A program made the translations under genes and the position numbers. From positions 1,240,001 to 1,304,000 of the forward strand of contig OX638353.1 of assembly GCA_951813255.1 (NCBI GenBank): DNA of 64,000 nt, in the 5' to 3' direction. Below, one piece after another: positions 7,298 to 14,333 of the stretch; the stretch's first letter is position 1, and every line of letters starts with the position of its first letter. The notes under the pieces are model-generated. The model had not been told where the DNA came from and searched no databases. It saw only the letters and a program-made list of their open reading frames with translations. This DNA is from an uncultured Dehalococcoidia bacterium. GTDB taxonomy: Bacteria > Chloroflexota > Dehalococcoidia > Lucifugimonadales > JAAXIE01.

Positions 7298-8605
7298 ATG
7301 AAGTGCTTAAGACAACTACGACAGGCATGCAGCCGACTTAGGCTACCTAGTTCCGGCGGCCCGTGGCTCATCACATCGGCCGCAATACTCATTGTTGAGG
7401 TCGCCTTAACCATCGTCTTTTGGGATTGGTTGAGAGGTGCCGATTCCGCTGGCACAACCATGAACGGAGCCGATTCCGCTGGCGCAACCCTTCGGAATAT
7501 CGGGTTAATCATTGCTGGTTCAATCGCTCTGCCTCTAGCCCTATGGCGCGGCGTAGTTGCCGACAAACAGGCATCTGCTGCCCAGCAACAGGTCGATGCG
7601 TCCCAAGAACAGGTCGCTATGGGACATCGGAGTCTCTTAAACGAACGCTACCAGAAGGGCGCTGAGATGCTCGGCAGCAACGTCCTGACAGTTCGAATGG
7701 GCGGCATCTACGCGCTGCAGCAACTTGCTCAAGACCATCCCGAGGCATACCACATCCAAATCATGGAGCTATTTTGCGCTTTTGCGCGCAGACCACTTAA
7801 CGACCCCCATAACGACCCCTGGATGGCCAACAGCCCACTAGTTCGTCTAGATGTGCAGGCCATCATGAACGCGATCACCGCGCGCAGCGAACAGCGTAAG
7901 GTACTCGAAACAGAAAAGGGGTTCACGTTAGACCTGAGGGGCTCTGATCTCGCTTGGGTGCAAATGGACAGCGGTTACCACTTGGACGGTAGGCTGCTCA
8001 ATCCACTAGCATCTACAGCACCGGGCCTCGACCATTCGCGTTTGGAGCTGTCCGGGATAGACCTTTCACACGCACGACTAGAACGAGCAAACCTACACCA
8101 CTCAGACCTTGAGGGTGCCGACCTTTCTCACGCCCAGCTCACTCGCGCAAATCTGTCAGACGCTCGCCTCGATCAGGCCGACTTATCCCACTCCTTAGGC
8201 TTTCGTACCAATCTCTCGCGGGCACGGCTAAGAGGAGCGGATTTATCCAATGCCCTACACGGTGAAGCAGATCTATCCAAGGCTCTTCTTAGCGGAGCGA
8301 ATTTATCTGATGCCTACTTGCGTGATGTCGATCTCACCCGTGCCAATTTGTCCGCTGCGGATTTATCCGGTGCCTACTTGAGTGATGTAGATCTCACCGG
8401 TGCCGATTTGTCCGGTGCGGATCTATACGGTGCTCATACCAGCGGCATCCCATGGCCCGCAAAGGGCTTGACCCAAGCGATGTTAGACAAGGCCATAGCC
8501 GACCCCGAAAATCCACCCAAGCTAGGAGGCGTTGTAATCGACGCCGAAACCGGCGAGCCTCTAGTTTGGCGCGGAGGTATCGCCTCCAAGACACCGTCGC
8601 AATAG
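7298..8605 (+). CDS. Membrane protein with pentapeptide repeats
   Basis: A 435-residue protein. Two hydrophobic segments lie near the N-terminus (about residues 25-45, ITSAAILIVEVALTIVFWDW, and 65-85, IGLIIAGSIALPLAL). A basic and Gln-rich segment and a helical region with YALQQLAQDHP follow. From about residue 240 to 390 it carries some twenty A(D/N)LSx pentapeptide repeats, which should fold as a right-handed beta helix. A short unique tail ends the protein. Two-TM pentapeptide proteins of this layout are common and mostly uncharacterised. No clear ribosome site precedes ATG 7298; TATACT at 7277-7282 is a possible -10 element. Confidence 0.75.
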   Translation: MKCLRQLRQACSRLRLPSSGGPWLITSAAILIVEVALTIVFWDWLRGADSAGTTMNGADSAGATLRNIGLIIAGSIALPLALWRGVVADKQASAAQQQVDASQEQVAMGHRSLLNERYQKGAEMLGSNVLTVRMGGIYALQQLAQDHPEAYHIQIMELFCAFARRPLNDPHNDPWMANSPLVRLDVQAIMNAITARSEQRKVLETEKGFTLDLRGSDLAWVQMDSGYHLDGRLLNPLASTAPGLDHSRLELSGIDLSHARLERANLHHSDLEGADLSHAQLTRANLSDARLDQADLSHSLGFRTNLSRARLRGADLSNALHGEADLSKALLSGANLSDAYLRDVDLTRANLSAADLSGAYLSDVDLTGADLSGADLYGAHTSGIPWPAKGLTQAMLDKAIADPENPPKLGGVVIDAETGEPLVWRGGIASKTPSQ

Positions 8606-8661
8606 CCCACCCCCACCCGCTATAATCCCCACCAAAACCCCAACCCCACCAAGGAGCATCC

Positions 8662-9849
8662 GTGGACTACTCACTAGCCGAACTCCCCGACGAGCATCTC
8701 CAACTCAAAAACATGGTCCGCGACGTCGTCGAGCGCGAGTGCATGCCCCTCGAGCTCGAATACCTCAAGGAAGACCTCTACGACGAACTCAAGCCCGAGC
8801 ACGAACCCCATCTCCGCAAGGTCTCCCAGGACACCGGCATCTGGGACGCCCATGTGCCCAAGGAACACGGCGGCGGCGGCATGGGCATCCTCGGCCTCTG
8901 CGTCATCGACGAAGAGATTTACCGCAGCGCCGTCCTCCTTCCCAAGAGCCCCGTCAACGTCATCCTCTACGAGTGCAACGACCAGCAGGCCCCCACCTAC
9001 CTCGAACCCGTCATCCGCGGCGAGAAGCGCACCGCCTTCGCCCAGACCGAACCCCAGTCCGGCTCCGACCCCGGCGGCTCCATGCAGACCCGCGCCGTCC
9101 GCGATGGCGACGACTGGGTCATCAACGGCCACAAGTTCTTCATCAGCAACTCCCTCGCCTGCGATTTCTGGATGCTCCAAGCCGTCACCGACCAGGAGAA
9201 GCGACGCCGTGGCGGCATCACCATGTTCCTCGTCGACAAGGGCACCCCCGGCATCAACGTCACCGAGATTAAGACCTGGCACAACCGCCCCTTCGAGCGC
9301 GCCACCTGCGAGATGACCCTCGACAACGTGGTCGTGCCCCACGCCAACATTCTCGGCGAGGAGGGCTACGGCTTCCGCTTGGGCCAGCAATGGCTCGTAG
9401 TCCAAGACCGCCTCACTCGCGGCGCATCCTCCCTCGGCCAGATGCAACGCTCCCTCGACATGAGCATCGAATGGGCCCGCCAACGCCAGAGCTTCGGCAA
9501 GCCCATCGCCTCCCGCCAAGCCATCCAGTGGATGATCGTCGACATGTTCATCGACATCCAAGCCCTCCGCGCCATGACCTACGGCGCAGCCGCCAAGTAC
9601 GACGCTGGCGACACAGAAGGCGACTCCCGCTACCTCGGCTCCCTCATCAAGCTGCTCTCCGGCCAGTGGGGCCACCGCTGCCTCGACAACGCCCTCCAAG
9701 TCCACGGCGGCATCGGCGAGACCTACGAGCTTCCCATCAGCCGCTTCTACCGCAACCAGCGCCACGCCCGCATCGGCGGAGGCACCGACGAAATGCACCG
9801 CATGGTCCTAGCCCGCTGGCTCCTAGGCCGCGACGTCACCGACGTCTAA
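8662..9849 (+). CDS. Acyl-CoA dehydrogenase family protein
   Basis: A 395-residue flavoprotein with the acyl-CoA dehydrogenase fold: FAQTEPQSGSDPGG (FAD and substrate loop), ALQVHGGIGETYELP and RFYRNQRHARIGGGTDEMHRM. It would oxidise an acyl-CoA thioester to the 2-enoyl-CoA and pass electrons to ETF. At the position where medium-chain enzymes have the catalytic Glu (YEGT) this protein has GGGT, so the base, if any, must lie elsewhere as in isovaleryl- or long-chain-type enzymes. Translation starts at GTG 8662 behind AAGGAG (8651-8656). TATAAT at 8621-8626 may be its -10 box. Strongly C-ending codon use matches the 0.1-6.4 kb block. Confidence 0.88.
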   Translation: MDYSLAELPDEHLQLKNMVRDVVERECMPLELEYLKEDLYDELKPEHEPHLRKVSQDTGIWDAHVPKEHGGGGMGILGLCVIDEEIYRSAVLLPKSPVNVILYECNDQQAPTYLEPVIRGEKRTAFAQTEPQSGSDPGGSMQTRAVRDGDDWVINGHKFFISNSLACDFWMLQAVTDQEKRRRGGITMFLVDKGTPGINVTEIKTWHNRPFERATCEMTLDNVVVPHANILGEEGYGFRLGQQWLVVQDRLTRGASSLGQMQRSLDMSIEWARQRQSFGKPIASRQAIQWMIVDMFIDIQALRAMTYGAAAKYDAGDTEGDSRYLGSLIKLLSGQWGHRCLDNALQVHGGIGETYELPISRFYRNQRHARIGGGTDEMHRMVLARWLLGRDVTDV

Positions 9850-9975
9850 CCCACCGTTAAACAACAACCAAGAGTGATGACAGCAAACAACAGTGATGGA
9901 CAGATCGTATCGGACTTTACTGATCAGGACCCGCCCTGAGCCACCCCACCCTCCAACGCCTACAGGTGGTGACCA

Positions 9976-11382
9976 GTGAATCCCAATAAAACGTCCCGCC
10001 TCCTCTCCATCCTTTGCGCCCTCACGCTCACGCTCCTGATGGCCCTCGCAGCCTGCGGCGGCGGGGACTCACCCGATGACGGAGATGATGGGGAGCCTTC
10101 TGCGCCCGCGCCAACGGAAACTCAGGACACGACTACCGCGGTGGCCACTCCAGGAACTGAAGCCACCACCGCCGCTACTCCCACTCCCACGCCAGCACGC
10201 ACTACAGCCGCTACTCCCACTCTCACGCCAGCCACCACCAAGCCAGCATCTACCTCCACGCCCACTACAGCACGCACTACAACCGCTACAGCCACGCCCG
10301 CTCCAGCACGCACTACAGCCGCTACAGCCACGCCCACTACAGCACGCACTACAACCGCTACAGCCACGCCCACTACAACAGCCGCTACAGCCACGCCCAC
10401 TACAACACGCACTACGGCCGCTACAGCCACGCCCACTACAGCCGCTACAGCCACGCCCACTACAGCACCCACAGCACCCTCTACCCCAAGACCCACGGCG
10501 GCCCCCACAGCCACGCCCACTCCTGTTCCCCCCATCGTAGCGGGTTCATGTTCCGAGCCTGAGTGGCAGGAATTCTGGATGAACGCTAGCGCATGGCGTG
10601 CCGTAAACGGCTCGGTGGCCGAAGCCGCCTTGAATTGCGGTGCCGATCCCCATAGCACAGACCAGTTCACCTGGACTGCGTTGCACAGGGCGGCCTTCTA
10701 CAGCCCCGATCCAGCAGTCATCCGGGTGTTGCTGGACGCCGGCGCCGATATACAAGCCATTAACCGGCAGCGTGAAACCCCTCTACACAACGCCTCCCAA
10801 GAAAGTCACCCAGCCGTTGTCCAAGCCCTGCTCGACGCCGGCGCCGATATCGAGGCCCGCAATAGATCAGGGGCGACACCGCTATTCTTCGCGGCTATAT
10901 CTAACCCGGACCCTGAAGTCATCCAAGTACTGCTCGATGCCGGGGCCGGCATCGAGGCCAAAATCATAACTGGATTGACTCCGCTGCACGCTGCTGTTGT
11001 GGGAGTCAGCATGCACAGTCCACACAATCCAAACCCGGTCCCCGTCGCCCAAGCCTTGCTTGACGCTGGCGCCAACCCCGGGGCCCGAGCCGATAGGGGC
11101 AATACGCCACTGCACACCGCGGCGGCAACCCAAGGAGACCCCGCTGTTCTTCACGTCCTCCTCAATGCTGGAGCCGGTTTAGAGGTCCAAAATGACAACG
11201 GACAGACTCCTCTTCACATAGCGGCCGGGTACAACAAGAATCCGGAATTCATACAAGCTCTCCTCGACGCCGGTGCCGATATTCATGCCAAGGACGACAA
11301 CGGCCAGAGCCCGCTCGACCTAGCTGGAGACGAAGGCAACGAAGTAGCCGAAAATGCCCTTCAGGAAGCCGGAGCCACCTAG
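9976..11382 (+). CDS. Surface lipoprotein with Thr/Pro stalk and ankyrin repeats
   Basis: A 468-residue exported lipoprotein. The signal peptide ends in the lipobox LAAC, giving lipid-modified Cys27. Residues about 40-185 are a low-complexity Thr/Pro/Ala stalk built from TATPTTAR-like units, likely a spacer through the envelope. From about 205 to the end there are seven ankyrin repeats (WTALHRAA, ETPLHNAS, ATPLFFAA, LTPLHAAV, NTPLHTAA, QTPLHIAA, QSPLDLAG, each followed by LLDAGA-type helices). Ankyrin repeats bind proteins; on the cell surface a partner could be another cell. It starts at GTG 9976 with a weak ribosome site. Confidence 0.8.
   Translation: MNPNKTSRLLSILCALTLTLLMALAACGGGDSPDDGDDGEPSAPAPTETQDTTTAVATPGTEATTAATPTPTPARTTAATPTLTPATTKPASTSTPTTARTTTATATPAPARTTAATATPTTARTTTATATPTTTAATATPTTTRTTAATATPTTAATATPTTAPTAPSTPRPTAAPTATPTPVPPIVAGSCSEPEWQEFWMNASAWRAVNGSVAEAALNCGADPHSTDQFTWTALHRAAFYSPDPAVIRVLLDAGADIQAINRQRETPLHNASQESHPAVVQALLDAGADIEARNRSGATPLFFAAISNPDPEVIQVLLDAGAGIEAKIITGLTPLHAAVVGVSMHSPHNPNPVPVAQALLDAGANPGARADRGNTPLHTAAATQGDPAVLHVLLNAGAGLEVQNDNGQTPLHIAAGYNKNPEFIQALLDAGADIHAKDDNGQSPLDLAGDEGNEVAENALQEAGAT
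10185..10530 (+). repeat. Tandem repeat encoding the Thr/Pro stalk
   Basis: Degenerate direct repeats of about 24-27 bp built on CTACAGCCACGCCCACTACA occur within the lipoprotein gene. Units keep the reading frame, so copy-number change would alter only stalk length. This is a likely site of slippage variation between strains. Confidence 0.7.
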
Positions 11383-11943
11383 TTCCCATGCTGAGCAGGC
11401 CGGCCGCCGACAGTCAGATGCCGTTCTATTCCAACCCGCTCCGCCCCAATCAAAATCGGCCAGCAACACCACCATCTGCGCTAGGTTGTGCCCACCAAAG
11501 CCCGATCCTTCCCCCCGTTCGTCCTGAGCTCCCCTCCCAAACCCCAAGGACCCCCCCGAGGCACCCCACCCCCCGTCGTTCCTGCGCAGGCAGGAATCCA
11601 CGTAACCAGGACCTTCCCGCAACTCACCCACCCACCAGCAACCGCCCCACCGCCTCCTCTTCATCCGACGACTTCAACCACCCCCCGCAACGCCCTCCGC
11701 GCGATGGTCGCCGTTAACGGGCCCCTGTACTCTATTCCCAATCTCTCCGAACCACTACTTCTCCCGACTTCTAGGTTGAAAGCCCACGATATTCGTTAGC
11801 ACGGATTATGAAAGAAGGGTCGGGGCGTTGCTGGATGCTGTGGGGAAGATGCACCCTTCGGAGAGACGTTAGACTCGTCAACCTTTCTTAATTAGGAAGA
11901 GTGCGATGCCTACACGATTTCAAGTCACTTGATCGCCCCGGCC
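11383..11943. other. Gene-free interval with degenerate palindromic repeats
   Basis: No convincing gene. The first half is C-rich and strand-asymmetric and holds two short repeat relics: GTTCGTCCTGAGCTC near 11518 and a 7-bp palindrome TTCCTGC-GCAG-GCAGGAA at 11579-11596. Related palindromes are widespread in intergenic DNA of many bacteria. The second half, before the phospholipase-D gene's end, is less GC-rich and holds nothing I can name. Confidence 0.5.
11579..11596. repeat. Short palindromic repeat (TTCCTGC/GCAGGAA)
   Basis: Perfect 7-bp inverted arms with a 4-nt loop, flanked by GTCG and TCCACG. It resembles the common TTCCTGCGCAGGCAGGAA class of short intergenic palindromes, which are probably non-autonomous elements. 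There is one copy in this window. Confidence 0.5.
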
Positions 11944-12795
11944 TTACGACTCCTGAACGATACGCCAGCGGCCTTCCACGAGCTCTATTAAACTCTTCCG
12001 CCTCAGGTCGACCTGCGCACCGCGGACTCTATGCTTCCATTCCTTGCCGAACTGCACCCCGTTTATCACTCTGTCCACGTCATCATTGCATATATCTGGA
12101 TGAATCCCTTGGATAAGGGGATGCATCTCACGCGTCGCCAAGGGCTTGCTTTTGAGGAGGAACAAGATAGTTCTAGCGAAAATCGCATTTGTTGTTTCTC
12201 CCGACTTTCCTCTCAGCTGCATTAGTGCGTCGCGAGTATTACTGAGTTGATACTCATACTCCCGCTTAGCTTCGGCTCGAGTAGAGTCTAATTGGTGAGT
12301 GTACTTTTCCCTTAGTCGGGCTGCGATTTCGGATATTCGACTAAGTGCATCAATTGATACGGTTGTCCCGAGGTAGCTGTATTCCTGCAGATCCCCAGCA
12401 ATCCTCCGGACCAGTACGGGGTCACTGACCTCTATGCCGTACTCGTAATTATGGTCTAGAGAACTCTGAGTTAGATTGCCTGATGTAATTATGGCTGTAT
12501 GATCGTCAGCCACATATGCTTTGGCGTGTAATCCTGGCAGGTGGCGAACGGTCATGGTTGGGATATCCCGACAAAGCTGAGCGATAGCCCTTCCATCAAC
12601 AGACCCTTGCAGAAGGCTCTCGATTGAGAGGTTGGTGAGTAGGCTGACTTCCGGCTGTCTATCCTTCTCAAAGGCCTTTTTGATTCTGCTGAGCGGTGGC
12701 CCCGTGACGTAGGGGGCCGCGATTATCGCACGGTTTTCCACTGAGTACAGGAACCGTTCGAACGTATCAGTCCAAGGCGATAAGACAGGCTGCAT
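11944..12795 (-). CDS. Phospholipase-D-fold protein with coiled coil and winged-helix tail
   Basis: A 283-residue protein with one PLD-type catalytic motif, HAKAYVADD (His90, Lys92) followed by TSGNLT (Ser105, Asn107). A single motif means it should act as a dimer, as in Nuc and BfiI-type nucleases. Residues about 155-195 form a charged helix, and the C-terminal part (LLKSKPLATREMHPLIQ, FGKEWKHRVRGAQVDLRRKSLI) resembles a winged-helix DNA-binding domain seen in restriction-type proteins. This points to a nuclease, not a lipase. It follows a small gene with a 7-nt gap on the same strand. Lower GC than its surroundings suggests transfer; a defence role is possible but unproven. Confidence 0.72.
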   Translation of the reverse strand: MQPVLSPWTDTFERFLYSVENRAIIAAPYVTGPPLSRIKKAFEKDRQPEVSLLTNLSIESLLQGSVDGRAIAQLCRDIPTMTVRHLPGLHAKAYVADDHTAIITSGNLTQSSLDHNYEYGIEVSDPVLVRRIAGDLQEYSYLGTTVSIDALSRISEIAARLREKYTHQLDSTRAEAKREYEYQLSNTRDALMQLRGKSGETTNAIFARTILFLLKSKPLATREMHPLIQGIHPDICNDDVDRVINGVQFGKEWKHRVRGAQVDLRRKSLIELVEGRWRIVQES

Positions 12796-12802
12796 CCCAG
12801 CA

Positions 12803-13120
12803 TCAAGACCACTGTGATTCAGATACCAAAGTTACCTCGTCTACCCAGAGCACTCGTTCGTCGCTATCGTCAAACAGAACCATCAATGACTCTTCAGTTA
12901 CTATCCTCTGAACTATTCCAGAGTCCCCGACATGAGTCTGAATCGGCCGGCCTGACCTGCCTTTTTCACACCATATTCCCAACTCTATAGGGTCCTCTGG
13001 TGGCCATGGCTCTTCCTCAAGACACTGAGTCATCATCACTCTGCTACGTACGATCTCTGAGAGAATGCTGACTATAGTCATTGGCGTCGTCTCGTGTGGC
13101 GAGCCTGTAGTCAATGCCAA
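12803..13120 (-). CDS. Hypothetical small protein upstream of the PLD-fold gene
   Basis: A protein of 105 residues (TTG start at 13120) or 92 residues (ATG at 13081); neither start has a good ribosome site. It is acidic, with a possible SH3/Tudor-like strand pattern in its second half (GIVQRIVTEESLMVLFDDSDERVLWVDEVTLV). I do not recognise the family. Only 7 nt separate it from the PLD-fold gene, so the two are probably one operon and may be functional partners. Confidence 0.55.
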   Translation of the reverse strand: MALTTGSPHETTPMTIVSILSEIVRSRVMMTQCLEEEPWPPEDPIELGIWCEKGRSGRPIQTHVGDSGIVQRIVTEESLMVLFDDSDERVLWVDEVTLVSESQWS

Positions 13121-13235
13121 TTACCACTCAATGTCAAAAGTTGAGGTAGTATGGCACAAGGGGTAGCGGCTGTCACGGAAGAAATGTCACTGTCTCGTTG
13201 GAACCCTTCCAACCACTTCTACCTGAGCCATCGTG

Positions 13236-13421
13236 TTAACGCGTTCCAACGGCTTGAGCCAGCGCATTAGCCAATACTTCAATCGCCACCACCTTCCCGT
13301 CCCCGTCATAGTCCGGCATCACCCTCTCGGCAACCTCGACCGACTCCACACTGTGTATGTCCTGAAGCTGCTTGCTATCATGCGTTCGCAGTATTCGGTC
13401 CCGAAGATATGGCCTTTCTCT
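13236..13421 (-). pseudogene. Remnant resembling a DUF2283 protein
   Basis: An open frame of 62 codons without a start codon, bounded upstream by TGA. Its end reads VEVAERVMPDYDGDGKVVAIEVL, which resembles the DUF2283 pattern (an acidic DYDxDGxVVGIEIL strand). The N-terminal half does not fit the family, so this looks like a decayed or frameshifted copy. Such small genes often travel with toxin-antitoxin loci. The call rests on pattern recognition only. Confidence 0.35.
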
Positions 13422-13505
13422 TCAACCGTGTCCCGAGTACCGAGTTGCCTTCACTACGCCATTCAGTATACCAGTGGCTGTACCCCTCCCCATGACACCT
13501 TCCCC

Positions 13506-13535
13506 TTGACACCCAACGCACATGCGTTCTATCAT
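13506..13535 (+). promoter_or_regulatory. Promoter with palindromic operator, pointing into repeat array 1
   Basis: TTGACA (13506-13511) and TATCAT (13530-13535) are 18 bp apart. The spacer contains the perfect palindrome AACGCA-CA-TGCGTT (13515-13528). No gene starts shortly downstream; the first feature met is repeat array 1, about 125 bp further. The next gene is at 14334. The array may therefore be transcribed. Confidence 0.5.
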
Positions 13536-13661
13536 CACCCCATGCACCACTCTCGACACCCAGCCCAACCAACAACCAGGCAACCGGGGCCAACTATCCC
13601 GGTGGGGGACCCACACCCCATCCCCCACTCGCCTTTCACACCCCTTGAACAAGACAAGTGT

Positions 13662-14010
13662 TTCGTAGCTGGCTCAGATATAAACATGAGACAAATGAGA
13701 CAAATTTCAGCCCTCCAAATCCCGTCCCCAGCTACGGCCTTGTCTCCTTTTGCAGCCATTTTTCGCTGCTCGCCAGATACGAATTTGCCCCGCGTGAGAC
13801 AACGTTTTCCTAGCTGGCCCAGATACAACCATGAGACAAATAAGACAATTTCAGCTACGAAAATTTCACCACAGCTACGATTTTTGTCTCGTCAGCTACG
13901 AACGCTCGCCCAACCCCCTGTTTTCGCAGCTACGAAATCCCCCGGCATGAGACCGGACTTTCGTAGCTGGCTCACATACAACCATGAGACACCTAAGACA
14001 AATGAGACCG
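13662..14010 (+). repeat. Repeat array 1a: shared boxes with ATGAGACAA words
   Basis: Three composite modules: TTCGTAGCTG-GCT-CAGATATAA-AC then ATGAGACAA twice (13662-13703); TTCCTAGCTG-GCC-CAGATACAA-CC then ATGAGACAA, ATAAGACAA (13807-13848); TTCGTAGCTG-GCT-CACATACAA-CC then ATGAGACAC, CTAAGACAA, ATGAGACCG (13960-14010). Further single boxes CAG[A/C]TACG lie at 13729, 13774, 13852, 13872, 13893 and 13927. TTGTCTC, the reverse of the word, occurs near 13739 and 13884. Confidence 0.85.
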
Positions 14011-14064
14011 CCATCCCCCGAAACCGCGACCTGCGTTCGCTCCAAAACACCCCGCCCAAGGCGG

Positions 14065-14268
14065 TGTCAAAAATGTCACACTGTGACATCTCTCCAGCTA
14101 CGAAAGTGTCACAAATGTCACAAATCCCAAGAATCTGTGACATCCCCAGATACGAAAAAATGTCACACTTTTCGCGTATTTGGCCAGCTAGCAAAATGTC
14201 ACAAATGACACACTTTTCAGCTACAAAAAACAAATTTTAGCTACAAACACTGTGACATTGTGACATTT
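14065..14268 (+). repeat. Repeat array 1b: shared boxes with TGTCAC words
   Basis: The box (CAGCTACGAA at 14095, CAGATACGAA at 14147, CAGCTAGCAA at 14185, CAGCTACAAA at 14218, TAGCTACAAA at 14238) now accompanies a different word. TGTCACAAA occurs twice in tandem at 14107-14124 and again at 14197 followed by TGACACACT. The perfect palindrome TGTCACA-C-TGTGACA lies at 14074-14088. TGTGACAT occurs twice in tandem at 14251-14266, overlapping the -35 element of the next gene. Confidence 0.85.
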
Positions 14269-14286
14269 CCCACCCCGCGCTATCAT
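14258..14286 (+). promoter_or_regulatory. Candidate promoter of the TPP enzyme gene, overlapping a repeat word
   Basis: TTGTGA (14258-14263) and TATCAT (14281-14286) are 17 bp apart. The -35 element lies inside the tandem pair TGTGACAT-TGTGACAT (14251-14266), so whatever binds this word would be expected to affect initiation. Confidence 0.4.
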
Positions 14287-14333
14287 AGCCCCCAAAGGCC
14301 AACAGACCCCTGACTAGAAAGGAAGACCTCCAA

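Larger units (their letters stand above)
13122..14333. other. 1.2-kb gene-free interval containing repeat array 1
   Basis: The first 500 bases hold the DUF2283-like remnant and a promoter with a palindromic spacer (13506-13535). From 13662 to 14268 it is dense with short repeats described separately. Open frames crossing it on both strands translate the repeats into strings such as MRQMRQ or CHKCHK and are not credible genes. Confidence 0.7.

Noticed and set aside
8674..9798. Long antisense frame opposite the acyl-CoA dehydrogenase
   Set aside because: It mirrors a strongly C-ending plus-strand gene. The same effect gives long shadow frames opposite the dioxygenase alpha (603-1325), peptidase C (20455-21525) and class III aminotransferase (22766-23512) genes.
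10185..10530. CRISPR-like or minisatellite element
   Set aside because: The repeats are in frame inside the lipoprotein gene and encode its Thr/Pro stalk.
13233..14240. Long open frames over array 1 on both strands
   Set aside because: They translate the 9-bp repeats into MRQMRQ, CHKCHK and similar strings, have no family resemblance and lack a ribosome site. They exist because the repeats lack stops.
13662..14268. CRISPR array
   Set aside because: Repeats are 9-10 bp, irregularly spaced, in both orientations, and there are no unique spacers of fixed length or cas genes.
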